A stretch of DNA of 35,782 nt from JAPXRI01 sp033813635 (GTDB lineage: Bacteria > Bacillota > Clostridia > Oscillospirales > QAMX01), in contig JAPXRI010000030.1 of NCBI GenBank assembly GCA_033813635.1, positions 1 to 35,782 of the forward strand, in the 5' to 3' direction. The position numbers and the translations under genes were made by a program. A model generated the notes under the pieces. That model did not search any database, was not told the DNA's origin, and was given only the letters and a program-made list of their open reading frames with translations. This document shows, in pieces, positions 1-5,535 of this stretch (the stretch's first letter is position 1; every line of letters begins with the position of its first letter).

Positions 1-113
1 TACACTGTTCATGCGGGAATGGACACTTCCTTTCGGCTGATTGTTGTGTGGTAACTCAATCTTAACCGATGTGTCCCATTCTCGCACTATTTTTTTTCCA
101 CTGTCCAATATGT
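1..113. mobile_element. Right end of an unidentified insertion sequence
   Basis: Positions 99-113 (CACTGTCCAATATGT) are the exact reverse complement of 35694-35708 at the other window edge, as expected for the two terminal repeats of one IS family in the same orientation. Just inside lies an imperfect inverted repeat (12-26 against 71-86: TGCGGGAATGGACAC versus the complement of GTGTCCCATTCTCGCA). Frame 1 is open from the first base to a TAA at 52-54 and could be the last 17 residues of a transposase; no family was recognised. The IS assignment is inference from the matched ends only. Confidence 0.45.
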
Positions 114-157
114 ATTGTAGCGCTACAGCGGATAAAAAACCTTGCGCGTGAAAAGCC

Positions 158-186
158 TTGACAAACAGGGAAAAACAGGTTAGAAT
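158..186 (+). promoter_or_regulatory. Sigma-70/SigA promoter of the ECF S-component operon
   Basis: TTGACA (158-163) and TAGAAT (181-186) are separated by exactly 17 bp, a near-consensus promoter. Transcription would start near 193 and give an untranslated leader of about 125 nt before the ATG at 319. Confidence 0.8.
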
Positions 187-192
187 AAATCA

Positions 193-318
193 AACGCCGG
201 CCGAAGCCGGCAGGTCGTCCCTATTTATGACACGTAAAGATTACCACGAAGGTATTCGCTTTATCCGAAAGCAGATATTTTCGTGGTATTCATTTTTTTA
301 AGGGTGGAAGGAAAAATT
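193..318 (+). promoter_or_regulatory. Structured 5' leader with terminator-like hairpin (possible attenuator or riboswitch)
   Basis: The leader begins with a tetraloop hairpin (GCCGGC 196-201, loop CGAA, GCCGGC 206-211). It then forms a long hairpin of about 21 pairs (242-262 with 268-288; outer arm TACCACGAA/TTCGTGGTA perfect, inner part with a few GU pairs and one mismatch), followed directly by seven T residues (293-299). That is an intrinsic-terminator layout placed between promoter and start codon. The SD (GGGTGGAAGGAAA) lies after the T-run. No known aptamer consensus (TPP, THF, preQ1, FMN) was recognised, so the ligand is unknown and regulation is inferred from structure alone. Confidence 0.55.
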
Positions 319-852
319 ATGAACAAACTCAACGTTAAAAAGCTTGTCACGTCGGCGCTGTGCCTGGCGCTCTGCCTCGTGCTGCCGTTTCTGACCGGGC
401 AGATACCCGATATCGGAAGCGCGCTGCTGCCTATGCATATTCCGGTGCTGCTGTGCGGATTCGTCTGCGGGTGGGGGTGGGGGCTCGCCGTCGGCTTTGT
501 CGCCCCGCTTTTAAGGTCTGCGATTTTTCATATGCCGCCGATGTATCCCACCGCCGTATCGATGGCGTTTGAACTCGCGGTTTACGGCCTGATGTGCGGA
601 CTGTTGTATAAACTTCTGCCGAAGAAGGTCCCGTATATCTATGTGACGCTGATTGTTTCGATGCTGGCAGGCAGAGCGGTTTGGGGTGCGGTGCGCACGG
701 TGCTCACCCTCGCGTTCAACGTTAAATTCTCCTGGGCAATCTTCATGTCCGGCGCGTTTGTCGACGCCGTCCCCGGGATCATTCTCCAGATCGTGCTGAT
801 TCCGCTCCTCGTTATCGGGCTCAAAAGAGCGCGGCTGATGTTAAATGAGTGA
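319..852 (+). CDS. ECF transporter S component (substrate-binding membrane subunit)
   Basis: The 177-aa product is a very hydrophobic membrane protein with about five to six helices (roughly 9-26, 37-65, 76-98, 104-128, 138-170) and a short basic C-terminus. Its size, the early Ala/Leu-rich helix and blocks such as LPMHIPVLLCGFVCGW match the ECF_trnsprt family (PF12822-like) that captures vitamins and works with a shared EcfT/EcfA1/EcfA2 module, not encoded here. The ATG at 319 is chosen over an upstream in-frame GTG at 283, which lies inside the leader hairpin; SD GGGTGGAAGG precedes 319. Its last eight bases overlap the kinase-like gene at 845, which suggests coupling and uptake with phosphorylation. 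The substrate cannot be read from the sequence. Confidence 0.8.
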   Translation: MNKLNVKKLVTSALCLALCLVLPFLTGQIPDIGSALLPMHIPVLLCGFVCGWGWGLAVGFVAPLLRSAIFHMPPMYPTAVSMAFELAVYGLMCGLLYKLLPKKVPYIYVTLIVSMLAGRAVWGAVRTVLTLAFNVKFSWAIFMSGAFVDAVPGIILQIVLIPLLVIGLKRARLMLNE

Positions 853-1900
853 GCTGGCGGAGGTACTAAAGCGGCACCTTTCCCGTTATCCAGAGATGGA
901 GATCGGCGACGCCGTCAAGCTTGTCTACCAAAACGAGTTCGGCGGCGGGCATATGATACATAACGCGCGGGCGAGCCTTGATTATCTTAAAGCCGAACTC
1001 TCATCGCTTCCGGTTAAGGCTGCGGAGGAGCTCGTCGAGGATATCGGAAACGGCTACGCAAGGCTGAATCTGGCGGCCGCTAAGGGCATTTTTTCGCCGG
1101 AGACGCTCAACGCGATGTTCGTTGAAAGCTCAAATTCAGGCGGCGGCAGCGTTTCGTCATTTATTGAAAAGCTGGGCGTGTTGCGCGGTCTGTGCGAAAG
1201 CGGAGAGCTCCCGTTTGACAGAGCGTCGTTTGACAACTACCTCACGGAGTATGAAAAAAAAAGGTATCCGCCGGTTCACCACAGCGAGAGCTACCGGGCG
1301 GCCTACGCCCCGGCCTACCGCGTGATCTCCGAGTGGTATGTGAAATACCTCGGGCTTATCTCCGCGCTTGACGGAGCGCTTTCAAAAAGGCACCCCGTAA
1401 CCGTTGCGATAGACGGGATGAGCGCCTCGGGCAAGTCCTCGCTCGCCGCGCTCCTCGCAGGGGTATTCGACGCGAACGTCATCCATATGGACGATTTTTT
1501 CCTCCCCGCCGAACTGCGCGCGCCCGAGCGCCTCTCCGAGCCGGGCGGTAACGTCCATTACGAGCGCTTTTTGAACGAGGTTGTTAAAAACCTTGAAAAA
1601 GGCGGGGCGTTTTCATACCGGGTGTTTGACTGCTCGAAAATGGACTACGCCGGGGAAGTCTTAATCGCGGAAAAACCGTTGAACATAGTCGAGGGCGCGT
1701 ACAGTCTCCGCCCGGAATTCAGGGACGTCTACGATATCAAGGTATTTCTGGCACTGTCACCGGAAGAGCAGAAAAGCCGCATAATCAAGCGAAACGGCGA
1801 GGAAATGTATGAAACGTTCCGGGACAGGTGGATACCTATGGAAAACATGTACTTTGAGGCGATGAACATACGCGGCGTCTGTAATTTTATATTTGAATAA
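845..1900 (+). CDS. Uridine-kinase-like P-loop kinase with an N-terminal domain of unknown function
   Basis: A 351-aa protein in two parts. Residues 1-180 form a mostly helical domain (EFGGGHMIHN near 31-40) whose function I do not recognise. Residues 185-351 are a uridine kinase/phosphoribulokinase-type P-loop domain with Walker A GMSASGKS (191-198), HMDDFF at 214-219 (the position of the catalytic Asp in this family) and a late LID-like basic stretch (SRIIKRNGEE). Enzymes of this fold phosphorylate uridine, cytidine, pantothenate or nicotinamide riboside. The overlap with the ECF S component suggests that it traps the imported compound as a phosphate; that link is inference. The operon ends at the terminator at 1923. 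Confidence 0.75.
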   Translation: MSELAEVLKRHLSRYPEMEIGDAVKLVYQNEFGGGHMIHNARASLDYLKAELSSLPVKAAEELVEDIGNGYARLNLAAAKGIFSPETLNAMFVESSNSGGGSVSSFIEKLGVLRGLCESGELPFDRASFDNYLTEYEKKRYPPVHHSESYRAAYAPAYRVISEWYVKYLGLISALDGALSKRHPVTVAIDGMSASGKSSLAALLAGVFDANVIHMDDFFLPAELRAPERLSEPGGNVHYERFLNEVVKNLEKGGAFSYRVFDCSKMDYAGEVLIAEKPLNIVEGAYSLRPEFRDVYDIKVFLALSPEEQKSRIIKRNGEEMYETFRDRWIPMENMYFEAMNIRGVCNFIFE

Positions 1901-1922
1901 TCAGATATGAATTGTCTTCTGT

Positions 1923-1959
1923 AATAATACCATTTTGTTTTAATGGTATTATTTTTTTT
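1923..1959 (+). terminator. Rho-independent terminator of the ECF/kinase operon
   Basis: Perfect 12-bp stem (AATAATACCATT 1923-1934 with AATGGTATTATT 1942-1953), 7-nt loop, and eight consecutive T residues (1952-1959). Confidence 0.9.
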
Positions 1960-2053
1960 GTTGTATGGCAAATAAATTATATAATGATAACAAACAACAG
2001 CGATTACGGCGGCGAGGTTCTTCTCTGCGGCCTGATAAACAACGGACGCGCGG

Positions 2054-2167
2054 GTGAAGACCGTTATCGTTGTGACCCACGACGAAACGGTGGCGAGTTA
2101 CTGCAAAAAAATCGTCACCTTACGCGACGGCGAGATAATATCGGAAGACGCTGCGCGGGAGGCTTAA
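2054..2167 (+). pseudogene. C-terminal remnant of an ABC transporter ATPase (MacB/LolD type)
   Basis: From the GTG at 2054 the frame reads 37 residues, including VIVVTHDETVASYC and KKIVTLRDGEI, to TAA at 2165-2167. This is the typical end of a MacB/LolD-like ABC ATPase: beta strand, H-loop His in THDE, then the RI-x-L-x-DG-x-I strand. Walker A, signature and Walker B are absent, and the frame is closed by TAA at 2036. A different frame just upstream (about 2004-2030) reads YGGEVLLCG, which resembles the strand after Walker A, so a deleted and frameshifted gene is likely. No complete gene or SD supports expression. Confidence 0.65.
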
Positions 2168-2169
2168 AT

Positions 2170-2252
2170 ATTTCGTCATCCGGACGAAATAACATATGAA
2201 CGGAGCGCTTAAATAACGGGCTGCGTTTTTCGTATGCCCGTTTGTCTTTTTT
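2170..2252 (+). terminator. Two hairpins after the ABC remnant, the second terminator-like
   Basis: ATTTCGTC (2170-2177) pairs with GACGAAAT (2183-2190). AACGGGC (2215-2221) pairs with GCCCGTT (2236-2242) and is followed by a T-rich run (2241-2256). The second fits an intrinsic terminator for the former ABC gene, upstream of cheC. Confidence 0.55.
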
Positions 2253-2282
2253 CTTTATGTTTACGCGCGAAAGGGTGGTTTT

Positions 2283-2894
2283 ACGGAAAATTACGACGGA
2301 CTGAACGATTTTCAGATTAGCATTATTTCGGAAATCGGCAACATCGGCGTGGGCAATGTGGCGACGGCGCTCTCCGGGCTTATTTCCGACAGGGTCAATA
2401 TGTCCGTGCCGAACCTAAGGCTGATAGACGTGGAGAAAATGGCGGAAATCCTCGGCGGGCCGGAGCACGAGGTCGTCGGCATTCTGGTCAACATGACCGG
2501 CGAGGTCGAGGGGATGCTGTTGTTCCTGCTTGACCGGGATTTTGTCGGTCTGCTCGTGAAGGTCCTTTTAAACGAGGATGTCTCGGGCTTCGACAATATC
2601 TCCGAGATGGGGCTCTCCGCGCTTATGGAGATAGGGAACATCCTCGCCGGCGCCTATACCAGCGCCATCGCCTCAATGACCGAGCTTGACATCAGGCTTT
2701 CGACCCCGCAGATCGCGGCGGACATGGCCGGCGCGATTCTAAGCTACCCCGCCGCGCTGTTCGGGACGATGGGGGACAGGCTGTTGTTAATCGAGGAGAA
2801 ATTTTCAAACGGGAGCAACACGGTGCGCAGCCATCTGCTGATTATGCCGGACCTGAAATCGCTGAATAAAATACTGAAAAAACTGGAGCTTTGA
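2283..2894 (+). CDS. cheC: CheC-type chemotaxis phosphatase, apparent ACG start
   Basis: CheC family CheY-P phosphatase of 203 aa, the usual CheC length. Both active-site motifs are present: E17-x2-N20 (SEIGNIGVGN) and E116-x2-N119 (ALMEIGN), spaced as in Thermotoga CheC (E13/N16 and E112/N115). The frame has no ATG, GTG or TTG before 2349, which would delete the first motif. A good SD (AAAGGGTGG, 2271-2278) sits four bases before ACG at 2283, giving (M)ENYDGLNDFQISIISEIG, a typical CheC N-terminus, so ACG is proposed as the start. CheC normally pairs with CheD, encoded seven bases downstream. No other chemotaxis or flagellar genes are in the window. Confidence 0.85.
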   Translation, partial: TENYDGLNDFQISIISEIGNIGVGNVATALSGLISDRVNMSVPNLRLIDVEKMAEILGGPEHEVVGILVNMTGEVEGMLLFLLDRDFVGLLVKVLLNEDVSGFDNISEMGLSALMEIGNILAGAYTSAIASMTELDIRLSTPQIAADMAGAILSYPAALFGTMGDRLLLIEEKFSNGSNTVRSHLLIMPDLKSLNKILKKLEL

Positions 2895-2901
2895 GCCTGC
2901 G

Positions 2902-3375
2902 ATGGAGAAACCCTTGGTTGTCGGAATAGCCGATCAAAAAACGGCACGGGGCCCGGACACGCTGGTCACATACGCTCTCGGATCCTGCGTCGGCGTATGT
3001 CTGTACGACGGAGCGCTGCAGACCGGCGGGCTTGCGCATGTGCTTCTCCCTGAGACGTTTAAAAACGGAGAGGAAAAAAATATATATAAATTCGCGGACA
3101 CCGCGGTCGAAGCGCTCGTCAGGTCGATGGAGAGCCTCGGCTGCAGCAGGGCAAGAATGACCGCAAAAATCGCGGGCGGCGCGTGTATGTTTCTCGGCGC
3201 GGGGCTCTCGATAGGGGAGAGAAACGTAGAGGTTGTCAAGAAGGAGCTTAACCGCTTCGGCATACGTCTGGTTGCGGAGGATACCGGCGCGAATTACGGG
3301 CGTACGCTGGAGTTCAACACGCAAGACGGCACGGTGACGGTGAAAACCGCCGGCCGGGGAAGCAAAATAATGTAA
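2902..3375 (+). CDS. cheD: CheD chemoreceptor glutamine deamidase
   Basis: The 157-aa protein matches CheD over its whole length. The catalytic Cys29 (YALGSCVGV), His46 (GGLAHVLLP) and Thr23 have the same spacing as C27/H44/T21 of Thermotoga CheD. CheD deamidates Gln residues of methyl-accepting chemotaxis proteins and binds CheC, raising its phosphatase activity; cheC lies immediately upstream, so the two form a cytoplasmic adaptation module. Only a weak, distant SD (TGGAG, inside the end of cheC) precedes the ATG, consistent with translational coupling. Some bacteria use CheC/CheD outside chemotaxis and the window cannot decide this. Confidence 0.93.
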   Translation: MEKPLVVGIADQKTARGPDTLVTYALGSCVGVCLYDGALQTGGLAHVLLPETFKNGEEKNIYKFADTAVEALVRSMESLGCSRARMTAKIAGGACMFLGAGLSIGERNVEVVKKELNRFGIRLVAEDTGANYGRTLEFNTQDGTVTVKTAGRGSKIM

Positions 3376-3377
3376 TA

Positions 3378-3410
3378 ACACGGACAGGCTTGAGACCAGT
3401 CCGTGTTTCA
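3378..3410. terminator. Hairpin between convergent cheD and oxidoreductase genes
   Basis: ACACGGAC (3378-3385) pairs with GTCCGTGT (3399-3406), with an additional inner GG/CC pairing. Only a short T-rich tail (TTCAT) follows, so it is a moderate terminator candidate. Confidence 0.55.
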
Positions 3411-3423
3411 TATCAAACTGTTA

Positions 3424-4548
3424 TTATCTTATCCTTACCGGCGCTTTTTTCTCGGAGCTTTCGAACGCTTTATCCATCACAAGCTGGACGTACGCGCCGT
3501 CGCCGAACGACGGGCTGCCCGGCATGCGGTTGTGCGCGTTGTCGACAAAAGCATAGAGCGAGTGGCAGTGCGCGCGGATCCAACCGACCGCGTTTTTCGG
3601 GCTCGGGAACAGATTTCCCGGAGGCGCGTAGCGCGCCGTGCACTCGAGTGCCGTGTAGCCCCGCTCGCCGCCGAATACCGCTTCGGGCTTGGTGTTGTCG
3701 TAATACCAGAGGACATTGGGCTCCATCAGGTTAAACTTGATCGCGCCTTTCGTGCCGTGAATTTCAAAACGGAGCTCGTCGTCTATGCCGGTCGCGATTT
3801 TAGAGGCCTCGATCGTGCCGGTCGCGCCGGAGGGCAGCGTCAGCAGCAGGTTCACATGGTCTTCCATCGTAATCTTAACCGTGCCGCCGGATTTATCCGG
3901 GCGGGTGGGGTAGAGGACGCGTCGGGCGCAGTAGACGCTGTCGAATTCGCCGATAAGGCTGTAAATCAAGTCAATCGCGTGGGAGCCGAGGTCGCGGAGG
4001 ACGCCGCCGGACTCTGTCTGCTTCCATCCTATCGGCTTGGAGGCGTTCACGGCGCCGGAGTGCAGGTATTCGCAGCGGAAGCACAAAATGTCGCCGAGTC
4101 TGCCCTCGTCAACGAGCTGCCGCGCGCGCAGGGTTGCCGGGAAAAACCTGTTCTGGAAGGCGACCTGAGCGGTCAGCGAGCTCTTCTCCGCCAGCTCGGC
4201 CAGCTCCTCTGCCTCGGCGTAGGTGACGGTCAGCGGCTTGTCGCAGTATACGTGTTTGCCCGCCGCGAGCGCCTTTTTGACCTGTTCGTAATGGTATTCG
4301 TTCGGCGTACAGATATCCACAAAGCTGATTCTGTCGTCCGAGAAGATATCGTCCTCGTTGGTGGTCGCGTTTTCAAAGCCGAGGTAGTCTCTGGCGTACT
4401 CCGCCGCCGGGGCGGAGCGGTTGCACGCGGTGACGAGCTTGACTTTATAGGGAAGATTCTGGTAATAAAAAGGCAGGGCTTTATAGGCAAACGCGTGGGT
4501 TTTTCCCATAAATCCCATGCCGATTATGCCGACGCCGTATTCGGTCAT
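3424..4548 (-). CDS. Gfo/Idh/MocA family NAD(P)-dependent sugar oxidoreductase
   Basis: A 374-aa two-domain oxidoreductase. The N-terminal Rossmann motif is G10-M-G12-F-M-G15 (VGIIGMGFMGKTHA). The conserved catalytic-region Lys lies in CDKP (K104), followed by the family's C-terminal sheet domain with GGVLRDLGSHAIDL. Members oxidise or reduce sugars, inositols or sugar acids with NAD(P); the substrate cannot be predicted. The start at 4548 is supported by SD AAGGGGGAAAA; an upstream in-frame start at 4593 would add 15 residues that do not match the family. It is followed by a convergent hairpin and preceded by the terminator of the next minus-strand gene, so it is probably its own transcript. 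Confidence 0.9.
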   Translation of the reverse strand: MTEYGVGIIGMGFMGKTHAFAYKALPFYYQNLPYKVKLVTACNRSAPAAEYARDYLGFENATTNEDDIFSDDRISFVDICTPNEYHYEQVKKALAAGKHVYCDKPLTVTYAEAEELAELAEKSSLTAQVAFQNRFFPATLRARQLVDEGRLGDILCFRCEYLHSGAVNASKPIGWKQTESGGVLRDLGSHAIDLIYSLIGEFDSVYCARRVLYPTRPDKSGGTVKITMEDHVNLLLTLPSGATGTIEASKIATGIDDELRFEIHGTKGAIKFNLMEPNVLWYYDNTKPEAVFGGERGYTALECTARYAPPGNLFPSPKNAVGWIRAHCHSLYAFVDNAHNRMPGSPSFGDGAYVQLVMDKAFESSEKKAPVRIR

Positions 4549-4621
4549 GAAATTTTTCCCCCTTGCGGTAATATAATGCATTGTGTTTACCATTATAGCA
4601 CGGCAGCGGCTTCAAAGCAAA

Positions 4622-4657
4622 CAAAGAAAATCCGGGCGGCCAAACGGCCGCCCGGAT
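4622..4657 (-). terminator. Strong terminator of the 201-aa gene
   Basis: Perfect 12-bp stem (ATCCGGGCGGCC 4630-4641 with GGCCGCCCGGAT 4646-4657). Read on the minus strand it is followed by TTTTCTTTGT, directly after the stop codon at 4667. Confidence 0.85.
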
Positions 4658-4666
4658 GAAATTTTG

Positions 4667-5272
4667 TCAGAGAGATTCAACTATGTCCATGATTTTGTGT
4701 GCGAGAATCTCACAGGTGTTGTCGTTGAGAGACCCGCTATCGTCAAGCTTCGAAATCAAGCTGCCCATCAGCTCGCCGGCGAACGCGCGCTTTTTTTCGG
4801 CGGCTTTATTGGGTTTGATATCGTCGTACATCTTCTCGTAAAGCTTTATAAGCTGCTGGTTCGTCGTCTCGCGGGATTTAACCGAGCTGCCGATGGCTTC
4901 GGCCTTGGCTTTGCCCGCAATGTCTCCCGGGCTTCCGCATTCGTCTCCGCTGTTGCTCGGGATCGCGGTGAGAATCGAGAGAGAGTCGCGGATGTACTGA
5001 GTGTCGCGCAGTATCTCGTCAAGCCTTGAGAGTATGTAGGCCATCGTGAGGCCGGTTTCGCCTGATTCGGTAAGCTTGGTTTCGCTGTTTATGTTTTCGT
5101 TTTCCATAATAACGTTGTCCTCCAAATTCTGATTCGGCGGACACGCAAGGCAAATCGTGTTTTCATCTACGAAGCGTGCCCTGCCTTTTTTGACGAGCCC
5201 TTTGGCCCGCCGGTAGTAGGTTGCTCCGTATGGTTTACCCTCTTCGTCGACAACAATGATGTTTTTTTCGAT
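4667..5272 (-). CDS. Uncharacterised 201-aa cytoplasmic protein, apparent ATC start
   Basis: Function not recognised. The N-terminal 50 residues, starting (M)EKNIIVVDEEGKPYGATYY and continuing RRAKGLVKKGRARFV and ICLACPP, resemble a conserved module that I recall from hypothetical Clostridia proteins. The remainder is acidic, helical and probably coiled-coil, with no membrane segment or catalytic motif. Usual start codons exist only at 5125 (TTG) or 5107 (ATG), which would cut away the conserved module. SD AAGGGGGAG lies six bases before ATC at 5270-5272, so ATC is proposed as the start. A promoter (TATAAT complement of 5370-5375) and a duplicated leader lie upstream. It is monocistronic, between its own promoter and a strong terminator. 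Confidence 0.6.
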   Translation of the reverse strand: MEKNIIVVDEEGKPYGATYYRRAKGLVKKGRARFVDENTICLACPPNQNLEDNVIMENENINSETKLTESGETGLTMAYILSRLDEILRDTQYIRDSLSILTAIPSNSGDECGSPGDIAGKAKAEAIGSSVKSRETTNQQLIKLYEKMYDDIKPNKAAEKKRAFAGELMGSLISKLDDSGSLNDNTCEILAHKIMDIVESL

Positions 5273-5288
5273 GGGTGTCTCCCCCTTA

Positions 5289-5339
5289 TTACCGTGATTC
5301 GGGCGATACGGTGTGGAAGCGGCCTTCGTTTTTTGTTAT
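5289..5339 (-). other. Possible 16-codon leader ORF with its own SD (ATA start)
   Basis: On the minus strand GGGGGAAG-ACACCC-ATA opens a frame of 16 codons (ITKNEGRFHTVSPESR) ending in TAATAA. The second TAA abuts the SD of the 201-aa gene. The layout GGGGGA(A)GACACCCAT plus an A-rich tail is repeated at the main start, so the leader looks like a local duplication. Translation from ATA is unproven. Confidence 0.25.
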
Positions 5340-5369
5340 GGGTGTCTTCCCCCGCCTATTCCGAGCTCT

Positions 5370-5398
5370 ATTATACAGGGAAAAATGGTAATTTGCAA
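5370..5398 (-). promoter_or_regulatory. Promoter of the 201-aa gene
   Basis: Minus strand TTGCAA (complement of 5393-5398) and TATAAT (complement of 5370-5375) with a 17-bp spacer. Confidence 0.6.
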
Positions 5399-5449
5399 CA
5401 GTGAAATAAGAAAAAAGACAAACCCTTTAAAATATATTTAAAAGCAGAG

Positions 5450-5478
5450 TTGACGGGCGCCGGAAAAACCGGTATAAT
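5450..5478 (+). promoter_or_regulatory. Promoter of the BspA-type lipoprotein gene
   Basis: TTGACG (5450-5455), a 17-bp spacer and TATAAT (5473-5478), 58 bp before the ATG. It is divergent from the promoter at 5370-5398. Confidence 0.75.
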
Positions 5479-5535
5479 GTAAGTGTAAAACGGCGAAATC
5501 GGTATAAAATCGGTAATGAATCGAGGTAAAGTGTT

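Noticed and set aside
3403..4659. Long plus-strand open frame (418 codons)
   Set aside because: It lies antisense to the well-matched Gfo/Idh/MocA gene, is Arg/Val-rich without domains, and reflects GC-rich third positions.
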